64,000 bases of DNA from Nocardia sp. NRRL S-836 (GCF_001279525.1 NZ_LGDY01000164.1:1-64000); one strand, 5' to 3'. Counted from the stretch's first letter, positions 8,989 through 23,740 are shown. Notes: generated by a model from the sequence alone, not told the origin. Numbers and translations are program-made.

Positions 8989-10550
8989 GGGGCGCACCGG
9001 GTTCCGTCGGCGGGCAGGGTCTGGTCGATCAGGTACTTCACGCCCGCCGCGTCGACGCACGGCTGACCCTGCAGGAACACGGTGTGCTGGACGCCTTCGA
9101 ACGTGAGCAGCCGCGAGTTGAGCGCCTTGGCCAGGTTCACGCCGGCCTCGTACGGCGTGGCCGGGTCACCGGTCGTGGAGATGACCAGCAGCGGCGGGAT
9201 GCCGTCGGCCTTGGGCGGGCCGGTGCGGGCGGACACCGGTGCCGGCCAGAACGCGCACGCGTCGAGCGCCGCACCGGGCGGGTTGCCGTCGTCGAGGAAC
9301 GGCGCGGCGGCCTTGTACTGCCGGGCGGTCTCCAGCAGGGCGTTGCGGTCGGTCAGCCGCGGGTCGTCGACGCAGTGCACGGCGCTGAACGCGTCCGTGA
9401 TGGTCGAGTAGCCGCCCTGGTCGTCGCGGTCGTAGTACGCGTCGGCGAGGCGCAGCAGCATCGCGCCCTTGCCGTTCTTCAGCTCGTTGAGCCCCTGCAG
9501 CAGCAGCGGCCACAGCTGCTCGGAGTACAACGCCTGGATGGCCGCGGTCATCGCGTCGTTGTAGGACAGCTTGCGGTTGCCGACGTCGACCGGCTTGGCG
9601 ATCAACGGCGTCGTGAGCTGCCGGAAGCTCGTGTTGGCGTCACCGCTCAAAGGACAGTCGTCCTTCTCGCGGCACCACTTGATGAACTCGTCGAACGCCT
9701 TCTGGAAGCCGGCACCCTGCGCGACCAGCGACTGCAGCTGGTCCTGGGTCGGGTCGACGGCGCCGTCGAGGATCAGTGCGCGCACGTTCTGGGGGAAGGT
9801 CTCGGCGTACTCGGTGCCTATGCGGGTGCCGTACGAGTAGCCGACGTAGCTCAGCTTCGCGTCGCCGAGCGCAGAGCGAAGGACATCCATGTCCTTAACT
9901 ACGTCCCGCGTGCCCATGTTGGCGAGCATTGACGCACCGAATTTTGTCCCGGCGGCACACTTCTCGGCATACGCCCTGTTCTCCTGCTCCGTTTGGGCGA
10001 TTCCGGCCGGAGAAGTGTCGATGTCGAGGTCCAGCCGCTCCGCGTCGCGCTCGGAGTTGGACAGGCACCTGACCGCCGGCTCGCTCGCGCCGATGCCCCG
10101 CGGGTCGAACCCGATCAGGTCGAACCGTTTCGCGAGGTCGGTCTTGCGGTAGTCAGAGACCATGCCCGCGGCCGAGGCCATGCCGGACGCGCCGGGCCCG
10201 CCGGGGTTGGTCAGCAGCGAGCCGATCTTCTGGCCGGTGGCCCGGTACCGCAGGACGCCGATGGTGATGGTGTCGCCCTCGGGCTTGGCGTAGTCGAGCG
10301 GCACCTCCAGCCGGGTGCACTCGACGTCGCGCTTGGTGCCGTAGGCCTGCCGGCTCGAGCCGGTCGTGGCGAACGGCGCGCAGTCCTGCCAGGCGAGCTG
10401 CTGCCCGTAGAACTTCTCCAGGCCCGCGGGGACGGTGCCCGCCGGGCCGGGCTTCTCGAAGGTCACGCCGGGCTTGGCATCCCCTCCGACGATCGAGGTG
10501 CACGAGGCCAGCAGGGGAATGACGAGCAACACGCTCAAGAGACGGACCAC
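8985..10550 (-). CDS. Hip1/CaeA-like lipoprotein serine hydrolase
   Basis: 521 residues. The signal peptide ends in lipobox LLASC (Cys near residue 17), so the protein is probably membrane-anchored outside the cell. The core has NPGGPGASG, the nucleophile elbow [10 protein letters not shown] (about residue 236) and the TAP-like C-terminal domain with [10 protein letters not shown] and QHTVFL. It is a paralogue of the next gene down. The M. tuberculosis pair Rv2223c/Rv2224c (Hip1) occupies the same position beside glnA2. The GTG start lies 6 nt after a TACCAT -10 box (10557-10562), consistent with a leaderless message. Peptide substrates are unknown. Confidence 0.85.
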   Translation of the reverse strand: MVRLLSVLLVIPLLASCTSIVGGDAKPGVTFEKPGPAGTVPAGLEKFYGQQLAWQDCAPFATTGSSRQAYGTKRDVECTRLEVPLDYAKPEGDTITIGVLRYRATGQKIGSLLTNPGGPGASGMASAAGMVSDYRKTDLAKRFDLIGFDPRGIGASEPAVRCLSNSERDAERLDLDIDTSPAGIAQTEQENRAYAEKCAAGTKFGASMLANMGTRDVVKDMDVLRSALGDAKLSYVGYSYGTRIGTEYAETFPQNVRALILDGAVDPTQDQLQSLVAQGAGFQKAFDEFIKWCREKDDCPLSGDANTSFRQLTTPLIAKPVDVGNRKLSYNDAMTAAIQALYSEQLWPLLLQGLNELKNGKGAMLLRLADAYYDRDDQGGYSTITDAFSAVHCVDDPRLTDRNALLETARQYKAAAPFLDDGNPPGAALDACAFWPAPVSARTGPPKADGIPPLLVISTTGDPATPYEAGVNLAKALNSRLLTFEGVQHTVFLQGQPCVDAAGVKYLIDQTLPADGTRCAP

Positions 10551-10556
10551 AGCCCG

Positions 10557-10562
10557 ATGGTA
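10557..10562 (-). promoter_or_regulatory. Leaderless -10 box of the Hip1-like operon
   Basis: TACCAT on the minus strand is followed by 6 nt and the GTG start of the lipoprotein hydrolase. There is no Shine-Dalgarno, so a transcript beginning at the start codon is the simplest reading. Confidence 0.4.
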
Positions 10563-10579
10563 TGGGAGATGATGAGCAC

Positions 10580-12295
10580 ATGCCGCAGCTACGCATCGCG
10601 CTCGCCCAGGTCAACGCCACTGTGGGCGACCTTTCCGGCAACGCCGCGCTGGTCGTGGAGTGGACCCGCAAAGCCCGTGAGGGCGGCGCCCACCTCGTGG
10701 TGTTCCCCGAGATGGTGCTGACCGGCTACCCGGTCGAGGACCTGGCCATCCGCACGTCCTTCGCCCGCGCGTCCGCCGAGGCGCTGGAGGCGCTGGCGGT
10801 CTCGCTCGACGACGCGGGCCTCGGCTCGGTGGCCGCGGTCGTGGGCTACCTGGAGCACGACTCCGTCGGCCCGCGCAACGCCGCGGCGGTGCTGCACGGC
10901 GGGCGTGTCGTGGCACGGCAGTCGAAGCACCACCTGCCCAACTACGGCGTGTTCGACGAGCGCCGGTACTTCAAGCCGGGGTCCTCACTGGACATCGTGC
11001 GGATCAACGGTGTCGAGGTCGGCATGGTGATCTGCGAGGACCTGTGGCAGGACGGCGGCCCGATCACCGCGCTCGGCGACGCCGGCGTCGACCTCGTGGT
11101 CTCACCGAACGCCTCCCCCTACGAGCGCAAGAAGGACGACGCCCGGCTGCCCCTGGTGGCCCGCCGCGCCGCCGAGGCCCACGCCCCGCTGGCCTACTGC
11201 AACCTCGTCGGCGGCCAGGACGAGCTGGTGTTCGACGGCGACTCGCTGGTCGTCGGCGCGGACGGCCAGCTGATCGGGCGTGCGCCGCAGTTCGTCGAGC
11301 ACCTGATGCTGGTCGACTTCGACCTGCCGGAGTCCGCGGCATCGCGGGAGCAAGGGCAGGTCGGCGACTTCTACGTGCGCCGGGTGTTCGTTTCGGACGC
11401 TGTTCCGGCATATGAGCCGCTGCCCGCACCGCGCGTGTTCGAGCCGCTGTCCGATGAGGCAGAGGTGTGGCACGCGCTGGTGACCGGTCTGCGTGACTAC
11501 GTGCACAAGAACGGCTTCCGGTCCGTTGTGCTCGGTCTGTCCGGTGGCATCGACTCGGCCGTGGTCGCGGCACTGGCCGTGGACGCCCTCGGCGCCGACT
11601 CGGTCTACGGCGTCTCGATGCCGTCGTCGTACTCGTCGGAACACTCCCGTTCGGACGCGTCGGACATGGCCGCGCGCACCGGCCTGCACTTCACCACCGA
11701 ACCGATCGGCGACATGGTGTCCGTGTACGTCGAACAGCTGAAGCTCACCGGTCTGGCCGAAGAGAACATCCAGGCCCGATGCCGCGGCATGCTGCTCATG
11801 GCGTTGTCGAACCAGCACGGCCACCTCGTGCTCGCGACCGGCAACAAGTCCGAGCTCGCCGTCGGCTACTCGACCATCTACGGCGACGCGGTCGGCGGCT
11901 ACGCGCCGATCAAGGACGTGCTGAAGACGCTGGTCTGGGACCTGGCCCGCTGGCGCAACGCCGAAGCCGAGAAGCGCGGCGAGACCCCGCCCATCCCGGA
12001 GAACTCGATCTCCAAGCCGCCGTCGGCCGAACTGCGCCCCGGCCAGGTCGACTCCGACTCGCTGCCCGACTACGAACTCCTCGACGACCTGCTCGACGAC
12101 TACGTCGAAGGCGACCGCGGGTACGACGACCTGCTGGCCGCCGGGTTCGAGCCGGAGCTCGTGGACCGGGTGCTGCGGATGGTGGACAAGGCCGAGTACA
12201 AGCGGCGGCAGTACCCGCCGGGGACGAAGATCTCGAACAAGGCCTTCGGGCGGGACCGGCGGTTGCCGATCACGAACGGGTGGCGTGAGGGCTGA
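10580..12295 (+). CDS. nadE: Glutamine-dependent NAD+ synthetase
   Basis: 571 residues catalysing the last step of NAD synthesis: deamido-NAD + Gln + ATP to NAD. The N-terminal nitrilase-fold glutaminase shows its triad as Glu in VVFPEM, Lys in RQSKHHLPNYG and Cys in MVICEDLW (about residue 152). The C-terminal synthetase has the PP-loop GLSGGIDSAVVAALA (about residue 320) and ATGNKSELAVGYST. I chose the ATG at 10580 over one six codons upstream because GGGAGA (10564-10569) is a good ribosome binding site for the downstream start. It is divergent from the Hip1-like operon. The product is cytosolic, and the length suits the two-domain bacterial form. Confidence 0.93.
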   Translation: MPQLRIALAQVNATVGDLSGNAALVVEWTRKAREGGAHLVVFPEMVLTGYPVEDLAIRTSFARASAEALEALAVSLDDAGLGSVAAVVGYLEHDSVGPRNAAAVLHGGRVVARQSKHHLPNYGVFDERRYFKPGSSLDIVRINGVEVGMVICEDLWQDGGPITALGDAGVDLVVSPNASPYERKKDDARLPLVARRAAEAHAPLAYCNLVGGQDELVFDGDSLVVGADGQLIGRAPQFVEHLMLVDFDLPESAASREQGQVGDFYVRRVFVSDAVPAYEPLPAPRVFEPLSDEAEVWHALVTGLRDYVHKNGFRSVVLGLSGGIDSAVVAALAVDALGADSVYGVSMPSSYSSEHSRSDASDMAARTGLHFTTEPIGDMVSVYVEQLKLTGLAEENIQARCRGMLLMALSNQHGHLVLATGNKSELAVGYSTIYGDAVGGYAPIKDVLKTLVWDLARWRNAEAEKRGETPPIPENSISKPPSAELRPGQVDSDSLPDYELLDDLLDDYVEGDRGYDDLLAAGFEPELVDRVLRMVDKAEYKRRQYPPGTKISNKAFGRDRRLPITNGWREG

Positions 12296-12312
12296 GCCCC
12301 TGCCCTGGTGGG

Positions 12313-12387
12313 GTCGGAGGCTGTGAGGTCGGAGACGGCGAGGTCGGAGGCTGTGAGGTCGGAGGCGGCGGGGTCGGAGGCGGTCTG
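12313..12387. repeat. Five-copy 15-bp tandem repeat
   Basis: Five head-to-tail 15-bp units begin GTCGGAG at 12313, 12328, 12343, 12358 and 12373; units 1 and 3 are identical and the others differ at a few positions. It lies in the 318-bp gap between nadE and the sensor kinase, the rest of which shows no convincing gene. It is a minisatellite whose copy number may vary between strains. Confidence 0.8.
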
Positions 12388-12600
12388 ACCTCGGCGGACC
12401 GCTCCGGCCGTCACTCCTTCGGGTGGTCGTTGTCCTGATCCACGCCCGGCCCCGTCTCTTCTCATGTCCTGAACACCTGGTCATCCCCGCCCGCCGAATG
12501 AGGAAGCGCGGGGGTGGGCGGGTGTCGGCCAGAGGCAGGGAGGAGGGGTGGCCGCCGGGGAGTGGAGCCTGCTCTACCGCGAACGGACCGGCCGGGTGGC

Positions 12601-12606
12601 TACGTT
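12601..12606 (+). promoter_or_regulatory. Leaderless -10 box of the sensor kinase gene
   Basis: TACGTT is followed by 7 nt and the ATG of the histidine kinase, with no Shine-Dalgarno between. This suggests a leaderless transcript for the two-component pair. Confidence 0.4.
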
Positions 12607-12613
12607 TGCACGC

Positions 12614-13804
12614 ATGAAACGGATCTGGGCCGCGCTGGTCTACCTCGCGACCGGGTTGCTGACCGCGATCGCCGCGTGGCTCGCGCTGAGCGTGTTGCTG
12701 CTGTCCGTGGTCGTGCTGCCGTTGCTGCCGGTCACCGCTCCGCTCATCCGCAGGATCGTGGACGTCGACCGGTGGCGGCTCGCGCGGTACACCGGCACCG
12801 GGGTGCGGGAGCAGGAGCCGCTCGACGGGCCGTGGCTGCACCGGGCGCAGCGGGTGCTGGCCGACCCGGCGAGCCGGCGCGACGGGTTGTGGTTGCTGGT
12901 ACACGCGCTGGTCGGCACGGTGTTCGGGTCGATCGCCATCTCGATTCCCGGGTCGCTCGTGCAGCAGCCGGTGGCGGCGTTGCTGTGGTGGGTGGTGCCC
13001 GGCGGGATCGAAAACTCCTTCGGCATCCACATCGACTCGTGGGCGAAGGCGTCGCTGAGCGTGCCGATCGCGCTCGTGCTCGCGCTCGTCCTGACGCAGC
13101 TGCCGCGGCTCGCGGACGTGGACGCGCGGTGGGCGAAGAAGTTGCTGGCGCCGCCGCGGGCCTCGCTGGAGACGCGGCTGGCCGAGGTCGTCGCCACGCG
13201 GGCGGCGGCGTTGCAGGCGCACGGGGCGGAGCTGCGGCGGATCGAGCGGAACCTGCACGACGGCACGCAGAACAAGCTGGTCGGGGTCGTGATGATGCTC
13301 GGGATCGCGGAGCGGTCGTTGCACCAGAACCCGGACAACGCGTTGAAGGCGTTGATCAGGGCGCAGGACGCGGCGGGTGATGCGTTGGAGGAGCTGCGCA
13401 ACGTCGTGCGCAGCATCCACCCGCCGGTGCTGGACGACCTGGGGCTCGACGGCGCGATCCAGGCGCTGGCGGCGCGGTGCCCGGTGCCGTGCATGCTGCA
13501 GGCCGACCACCTCGGACGGTTGCCGGCGGCGGTGGAGGCGGCGGCGTACTTCGCGGTGGCCGAGGCGCTCACGAACGTGGCCAAGCACAGCGGGGCCCGG
13601 CACGCGTGGGTCAGCCTCGGGGTGGACAGCGAGCGGCTCACCGTCGTGGTGCACGACGACGGCAAGGGGGGTGCCGACGAGAAGCAGGGCACCGGGCTGG
13701 AAGGTATCCGGGGGCGGGTCGGGGCGTTGGACGGCACCGCTACCGTGTCGAGTCCCGAGGGTGGCCCGACCGTGCTCACCGTCGTGCTACCGATTGGGAA
13801 GTGA
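12614..13804 (+). CDS. NarL-type sensor histidine kinase with membrane sensor domain
   Basis: About 396 residues. The N-terminal half holds four likely membrane helices in two pairs (residues ~5-50 and ~95-170), matching the actinobacterial putative-sensor domain. Then comes a HisKA_3 dimerisation domain with phospho-acceptor His in RNLHDGTQNK (about residue 213), and a HATPase_c domain with N-box EALTNVAKHSGA and G-box GTGLEGIRGRVG. ATG 12614 is chosen because it has a leaderless -10 box 7 nt upstream. The response regulator starts 2 bp after its stop, so the pair is one operon. The signal is unknown; similar systems respond to envelope stress or antibiotics. Confidence 0.88.
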   Translation: MKRIWAALVYLATGLLTAIAAWLALSVLLLSVVVLPLLPVTAPLIRRIVDVDRWRLARYTGTGVREQEPLDGPWLHRAQRVLADPASRRDGLWLLVHALVGTVFGSIAISIPGSLVQQPVAALLWWVVPGGIENSFGIHIDSWAKASLSVPIALVLALVLTQLPRLADVDARWAKKLLAPPRASLETRLAEVVATRAAALQAHGAELRRIERNLHDGTQNKLVGVVMMLGIAERSLHQNPDNALKALIRAQDAAGDALEELRNVVRSIHPPVLDDLGLDGAIQALAARCPVPCMLQADHLGRLPAAVEAAAYFAVAEALTNVAKHSGARHAWVSLGVDSERLTVVVHDDGKGGADEKQGTGLEGIRGRVGALDGTATVSSPEGGPTVLTVVLPIGK

Positions 13805-13806
13805 CC

Positions 13807-14454
13807 ATGCGCATCGTGATCGCCGAAGACGACGCGTTGCTCCGCGAGGGGCTGACGCTGTTGTTGCGCAACGAGGGCCTCGACGTGGCCGCGGCGACGG
13901 ACAACCCGGACGACTTCCTCACGGCCGTGGCCGAGCACGAGCCCGACATCGCCGTGGTGGACGTGCGGATGCCGCCGACGTTCACCGACGAAGGCCTCAG
14001 GGCCGCGGTCGAGGCGCGCAAGCGGCACCCGAAGCTCGCGGTGCTGGTGCTGTCGGCGTGGGTCGAGCAGAGCTACGCGCAGGAACTGCTGGCCGGCACG
14101 TCCGGCGGCATCGGCTACCTGCTGAAGGAACGCGTCGGCAAGGTCGCGGACTTCCTGGAGTCGCTGCACCGGGTGGCCGCGGGCGGCACGGCACTCGACC
14201 CCGAGGTGGTGTCGCAACTGCTGGTGCGCCGCAAGTCCGACGACGCGCTCAGCGGGTTGTCACCGCGCGAGCGCGAGGTGCTCGGGCTGATGGCGCAGGG
14301 ACTGTCGAACGCGGCCATCGGCGACCGGCTCGTCGTCAGCCCCGGAGCCGTGCACAAGCACATCGGCAACATCTTCCTGAAGCTCGGCCTGAACAGCGAG
14401 GACGGGGCGGGTGACCGGCGCGTGCAGGCCGTGCTCGCCTACCTGGACCACTGA
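13807..14454 (+). CDS. NarL/LuxR-family response regulator
   Basis: 215 residues. The receiver domain has the acidic pair EDD near residue 8, the phospho-acceptor Asp in AVVDVRMPP (about residue 52) and the conserved Lys in YLLKERVG. The C-terminal GerE/LuxR helix-turn-helix runs from LSPREREVLGLMAQG through the recognition helix to GNIFLKLGL. It is the cognate partner of the kinase 2 bp upstream. The insert GLNSEDGAGDRRVQAVL near the C-terminus is typical of this actinobacterial subgroup. Targets cannot be read here. Confidence 0.9.
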   Translation: MRIVIAEDDALLREGLTLLLRNEGLDVAAATDNPDDFLTAVAEHEPDIAVVDVRMPPTFTDEGLRAAVEARKRHPKLAVLVLSAWVEQSYAQELLAGTSGGIGYLLKERVGKVADFLESLHRVAAGGTALDPEVVSQLLVRRKSDDALSGLSPREREVLGLMAQGLSNAAIGDRLVVSPGAVHKHIGNIFLKLGLNSEDGAGDRRVQAVLAYLDH

Positions 14455-14506
14455 AGCCGACGCGGTGGGCCCGGCGCACGGAGCCCACCGCCCGCAACGC
14501 CACGGC

Positions 14507-17755
<3,249 letters not shown>

Positions 17756-17776
17756 ATCAACTCCCGAGGTCTGCGG

Positions 17777-18616
17777 ATGACGGCCATGATCCCCTCTTCG
17801 GCGGGCCGGGTGCATGTCGCCTCCTCCGGGCGTGTTGACCGGCCGGTCGTGGTGCTCAGCTCCGGGCTGGGCGGGGCGTGGTTCGACTGGGACCGGACCG
17901 TGCGGCTGCTGGAACCGCTCGCCAGGGTGGTCGTGTTCGACCGGCCGGGCCTGGGCATGAGCGGTCCGCCGCGGCGCGGGCCGTCGCTGGCGCGCGAGGT
18001 GGCGGTGCTCGACGCGGTGCTGCGCGGCATCGGGCAGGCGGTGCTGGTCGGGCACTCGATGGCGTCGATGCACGTCGAGGCCTACGCGCGGCTGCGGCCG
18101 CACCGGGTGCTGGGGGTCGTGCTGCTCGACCCGGACACGGAGATGCCGGGGGCGGGGGCGCCGTTCGACGTGTCGGCGGTGTTCGCGCAGGTCTTGCGCG
18201 CGTTCGGCAGCCGTTGGCTCGGTGCGCGCCTCACGCGGCGGTACGGGCACCGGTTCCGCAACGCGCTGACCGAGCTGTTCACGCTGGGGGCGACCGATCC
18301 GGCGCCGCGTGAGCTGGTCGAACTGGTCTACCGGCGGCCCGGTGTGGGCCGCGCCACGCTGGCCGAGCTGGCGTCCTACCCCGGTCAGGTGGCGGCGCTG
18401 GAACGGCTGCGGTCACGCCGTGCGTTGCCCGAGGTGCCGTTCCTGGTGCTCACGGCCGGGCGGAGGATCTGGCCGGAGCACCGGTCGCTGGCCGCCCTCG
18501 TGCCGTGGGGGCGCAACGTGCCGGTGCCCGGCAGCGGACACATGGTTCAGATGGATCGCCCGGACGCCGTGGTCATGGCCGTGCGGGACGTGCTCAGGGC
18601 TCTGCCCTGCCGCTGA
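17777..18616 (+). CDS. Alpha/beta-hydrolase
   Basis: 279 residues, no signal peptide. The fold is clear from VVVLSSGLGGAWFDWD (oxyanion loop), DRPGLGMS, the nucleophile elbow LVGHSMASMH, LLDPDTEMPG (acid region) and GSGHMVQMDRPD (catalytic His). The substrate is unknown; the family includes esterases, lactonases and haloperoxidase-like enzymes. The ATG at 17777 has GAGG 7 nt upstream; a second in-frame ATG at 17786 is possible. It is divergent from lysX with back-to-back ribosome binding sites. Its last 23 bases overlap the convergent VOC gene. Confidence 0.8.
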   Translation: MTAMIPSSAGRVHVASSGRVDRPVVVLSSGLGGAWFDWDRTVRLLEPLARVVVFDRPGLGMSGPPRRGPSLAREVAVLDAVLRGIGQAVLVGHSMASMHVEAYARLRPHRVLGVVLLDPDTEMPGAGAPFDVSAVFAQVLRAFGSRWLGARLTRRYGHRFRNALTELFTLGATDPAPRELVELVYRRPGVGRATLAELASYPGQVAALERLRSRRALPEVPFLVLTAGRRIWPEHRSLAALVPWGRNVPVPGSGHMVQMDRPDAVVMAVRDVLRALPCR

Positions 18617-18956
18617 GCAGGCAGAACTCGTTGCCCTCCGGGTCGGCGAGGGTGTACCAGCTCACGTCGTCGCCCTGGCCGATGTCGACGCGCGTCGCGC
18701 CGAGCTCCAGCAGCCGCGCCAGCTCCTCGTCCTGCGAGCGGTCGGTGGCCTTGACGTCGATGTGCAGGCGGAGCTTCTGCAGCTTGGTGTCGGAGTTCTT
18801 GAGGAACAGCAGCGTCGTGCGGCGGTCGGGCGGAGCGATCTCCACCAGGACGTCCTCGCGGTCGACCACCTCGTAGCCGAGGACCTCGCACCAGAAGGCC
18901 GCGAGTCGTTCCGGATCGGTGCAGTCGAGAACAAGCTCGGTGATTCGTGATGCCAC
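18594..18956 (-). CDS. VOC (glyoxalase/bleomycin-resistance) family protein
   Basis: About 120 residues with one vicinal-oxygen-chelate module: ITELVLDCTDPERLAAFWCE at the start, a central LRLHIDV strand and the C-terminal TLADPEGNEFCLL typical of the family. Members are metal-dependent isomerases or dioxygenases, or bind and sequester antibiotics; which applies here is unknown. The GTG start just before ASRITEL is chosen because upstream residues lack domain similarity; no good Shine-Dalgarno is seen. The 3' end overlaps the convergent hydrolase gene. Confidence 0.75.
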   Translation of the reverse strand: MASRITELVLDCTDPERLAAFWCEVLGYEVVDREDVLVEIAPPDRRTTLLFLKNSDTKLQKLRLHIDVKATDRSQDEELARLLELGATRVDIGQGDDVSWYTLADPEGNEFCLLSGRAEP

Positions 18957-19081
18957 GCGTGTGACGGTAACCGCATCTACAACCGGTTTCCGGTCAACGG
19001 TGCCACTCTGGGTTCCGGCAACCGTGCACAAAGCGCCCGGGGACTCGCAGTGGCGGGCCTCGAGGAAAGGAACGGTCGACG

Positions 19082-19948
19082 ATGACCAATGCCGAAGTTT
19101 CCGCGCCCTACGGCTCCGGAGCGGGCCAGAGCGCTCCTCAGAAGGCTCCCGCCAAGCGCGTTCGCGTCCACCACCTGCGTGAGATGAAGGAACGCGGCGA
19201 GCCGTGGCCCATGCTCACGGCCTACGACACGTTCACCGCCTCGATCTTCGACGAGGCCGGCATCCCCGTCCTGCTGGTCGGCGACTCCGCGTCGAACACG
19301 GTCTTCGGGAACGACACCTCGCTGCCGGTCACGGTGGACGAGCTGCTGCCGCTGGTCCGCGCGGTGACGCGGTCGGTGAAGCGCTCCCTCGTGGTCGCCG
19401 ACCTGCCGTTCGGCTCCTACCAGGTGTCGGTCGAGCAGGCCGTGGCCACCGCGGTGCGGTTCATGAAGGAGGGCCAGGCGCACGCGGTCAAGCTGGAGGG
19501 CGGCGCCTACTTCGCGCCGCACATCCGCGCGATCACCGCCGCGGGCATCCCGGTCATGGCGCACATCGGTTTCACCCCGCAGTCCGAGCACCAGCTCGGC
19601 GGCTACCGGGTGCAGGGCCGCCACGAGAACCACGACGTGGTCGTCCAGGACGCCATCGCGGTGCAGGAGGCCGGTGCGTTCGCGGTCGTGCTGGAGATGG
19701 TGACCGCCGAGGTCGCCAAGCAGATCACGCACGACCTGGTCATCCCGACCGTCGGCATCGGCGCCGGCCCGGACACCGACGCCCAGGTGCTCGTCTGGCA
19801 GGACATGATGGGCCTGAACCGCGGCAAGGCGCCCCGGTTCGTGAAGCGCTACGCGGACATCGGGAACATCATGCTGGGTGCGGCGGCCGAGTTCGCGAAC
19901 GAGGTGCGCGGGCACCAGTTCCCCGGCCCCGAGCACACCTTCCACTAG
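19082..19948 (+). CDS. panB: 3-methyl-2-oxobutanoate hydroxymethyltransferase
   Basis: 288 residues; makes ketopantoate from 2-oxoisovalerate and methylene-tetrahydrofolate, the first committed step of pantothenate/CoA synthesis. A ~25-residue Ala/Pro-rich N-terminal extension precedes a complete PanB barrel: [55 protein letters not shown] and the catalytic Glu region VLEMV. AAAGGA lies about 13 nt before the ATG. A long perfect stem-loop follows the stop. No panC or panD is adjacent. Confidence 0.95.
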   Translation: MTNAEVSAPYGSGAGQSAPQKAPAKRVRVHHLREMKERGEPWPMLTAYDTFTASIFDEAGIPVLLVGDSASNTVFGNDTSLPVTVDELLPLVRAVTRSVKRSLVVADLPFGSYQVSVEQAVATAVRFMKEGQAHAVKLEGGAYFAPHIRAITAAGIPVMAHIGFTPQSEHQLGGYRVQGRHENHDVVVQDAIAVQEAGAFAVVLEMVTAEVAKQITHDLVIPTVGIGAGPDTDAQVLVWQDMMGLNRGKAPRFVKRYADIGNIMLGAAAEFANEVRGHQFPGPEHTFH

Positions 19949-19956
19949 TCGCTGTG

Positions 19957-20009
19957 GTCACGCGGGGGCCCCGCGTTCCCTTCAGGGGTACGCGGGGCCC
20001 CCGCGTGAC
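19957..20009. terminator. Bidirectional stem-loop terminator between panB and the GST-fold gene
   Basis: Perfect 20-bp inverted repeat: arms 19957-19976 and 19990-20009 with a 13-nt loop. It is very GC-rich, lacks a T-run as is common in actinobacteria, and sits between two convergent genes. Confidence 0.8.
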
Positions 20010-20015
20010 ACCGGG

Positions 20016-22264
<2,249 letters not shown>

Positions 22265-22313
22265 GCGGCAGAGCCTGGCAGCGATCACGGACCGGTGAAT
22301 CCCCCGAACGTCG

Positions 22314-23075
22314 TCAACCCAGGCCGTGGCCCAGTGCACGTTCGAGGCTCGCCCTCGCCTCCACGAGGGAGGGGCCGTACCACGTGAGATGACGGCCGTT
22401 GACGAGCACGTACGGCAGGCCGGGGAAGCTCTCCGGGCCGTCTTCGTGCGTGAACGCGTACGGCTCGTCGGGCAGGACCACCAGGTCGGGCCGGTGCTCG
22501 TTGAGCTCGTCGAGACTCGGCCGCGGATAACGCTCCTCGTGCCCGGCGTAGACGTTCTCGACACCGAGCCGCCGCAGCACGTCCGTGGCGAAGGTGTCGC
22601 GGCCGACGACCACCCACGGGCGGCGCCACACCGGGACCACGGCGGTGAGCCGGCGCGGTGCGGTGTCACGCCACAGCTCCTCGGCCTCGACGAGCCAGTC
22701 CGGTTCGAGGTCCCAGGCGGTGGCGAAGAGCCGCCGCAGCGACGCCAACGCCATCGGCACGCTCGTCGGCGCCTCGGTCACCCAGACCTGGACACCGTTG
22801 GCGCGCAACCGGTCCACGTCCTCGGCGCGGTTCTCCTCCGAGTTCGCGAGGACGAGGTCCGGCCGCAGCGCCAGCACCCTGTCGACGTCCGGATACTTCG
22901 AGCCGCCGACCCGTGGGACGTCCAGGCCGGACGGGTGGGTGCAGAAGTCGGTGGCGCCGACCAGGGTGCCGGGCAGGCTGACCGCGACGGCCTCGGTGAT
23001 GGACGGCACCAGGCTGACCACCCGCCGCGGCTGGTCGGCCACGACGGGCTCGCCGAGGTCGTCGGCGGGCAGCAT
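22314..23075 (-). CDS. Helical-backbone metal-receptor (BtuF/FecB-fold) protein without signal peptide
   Basis: 253 residues. VVSLVPSITEAV, VGATDFCTHP and ALRPDLVLANSEENRAEDVDRL are hallmarks of the periplasmic-binding-protein fold used for cobalamin and siderophores (PF01497-type). Unlike transporter-linked members it has neither signal peptide nor lipobox, and no permease or ATPase is nearby, so a cytosolic cobalamin- or metal-handling role is more likely. Its ATG overlaps the npdG stop by 4 bp, so it is co-translated with that gene. Confidence 0.7.
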   Translation of the reverse strand: MLPADDLGEPVVADQPRRVVSLVPSITEAVAVSLPGTLVGATDFCTHPSGLDVPRVGGSKYPDVDRVLALRPDLVLANSEENRAEDVDRLRANGVQVWVTEAPTSVPMALASLRRLFATAWDLEPDWLVEAEELWRDTAPRRLTAVVPVWRRPWVVVGRDTFATDVLRRLGVENVYAGHEERYPRPSLDELNEHRPDLVVLPDEPYAFTHEDGPESFPGLPYVLVNGRHLTWYGPSLVEARASLERALGHGLG

Positions 23076-23740
23076 CAGACGCCCGTGATCTTCAGACCGG
23101 CGTGGGTCTTGTAGCGGCGGTTGACCGCGATGAGGTTGGCGGTGAACGCCTCGACCTGGTGGGCGTTGCGCAGCCGGCCGCCGTAGACGCCGCGGAAACC
23201 GGGCACCAGCTCGGCCAGCGCGCGCACGGTGTCGGTGGCCTCGCGGTCGTCGCCCAGCACCAGCACGTCCATGTCCACCTCGGACACCGAGAGGTCGGCC
23301 AGCAGCACGGCGGACACGTGGTGGAACGCCGCGGTCACCCGTGACTCCGGCAGCAGCAGCTCGGCCTGCTGGGCGGCGCTGCCCTCGGTGACCGGCAGCG
23401 CGAACGGCCCCTGCTTGTCGAAGCCGAGCGGGTTCACGCAGTCGATGACGATCTTGCCGGCCAGCTGGTCGCGCAACGACGCCAGCAGGTCACCGTGCCC
23501 GTCCCACGGCACCGCGACGAGCACGACGTCGGAGTCGGCCGCGCAGTCGGTGTTGTCCGCACCCCTGACGTCACCACCGGCGACGTCAGCGATCTCCTTG
23601 GCGGCGAGCTCCGCCCGTTCGGCGCTGCGGGAACCGATGATCACCTTGAGACCGGCCTTGGCCCAGCGGATGGCCAGCCCCTTGCCCTGGGCCCCGGTGC
23701 CGCCCAGCACGCCTACGGTGAGGTCACGAATCTCTGTCAC
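23075..23740 (-). CDS. npdG: NADPH:coenzyme F420 reductase
   Basis: 221 residues transferring hydride between NADPH and F420. The N-terminus GVLGGTGAQGKGLAIRWAKAG is the Rossmann NADP loop of the NpdG family, followed by GSRSAERAE (2'-phosphate recognition), VLVAVPWDGHGDLL and IDCVNPLGFD. The length fits the family. The presence of F420 metabolism agrees with the luciferase-like monooxygenase at the right edge, many of which use F420, though that link is only suggestive. It overlaps the downstream metal-receptor gene by 4 bp. Confidence 0.88.
   Translation of the reverse strand: MTEIRDLTVGVLGGTGAQGKGLAIRWAKAGLKVIIGSRSAERAELAAKEIADVAGGDVRGADNTDCAADSDVVLVAVPWDGHGDLLASLRDQLAGKIVIDCVNPLGFDKQGPFALPVTEGSAAQQAELLLPESRVTAAFHHVSAVLLADLSVSEVDMDVLVLGDDREATDTVRALAELVPGFRGVYGGRLRNAHQVEAFTANLIAVNRRYKTHAGLKITGV

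Noticed and set aside
12313..12387. Possible CRISPR array
   Set aside because: 15-bp units are directly adjacent with no spacers; it is a simple tandem repeat.
11102..13654. 850-codon open frame on the minus strand
   Set aside because: Antisense to nadE and the histidine kinase, both clear genes; rich in Arg/His/Gln with no domain.
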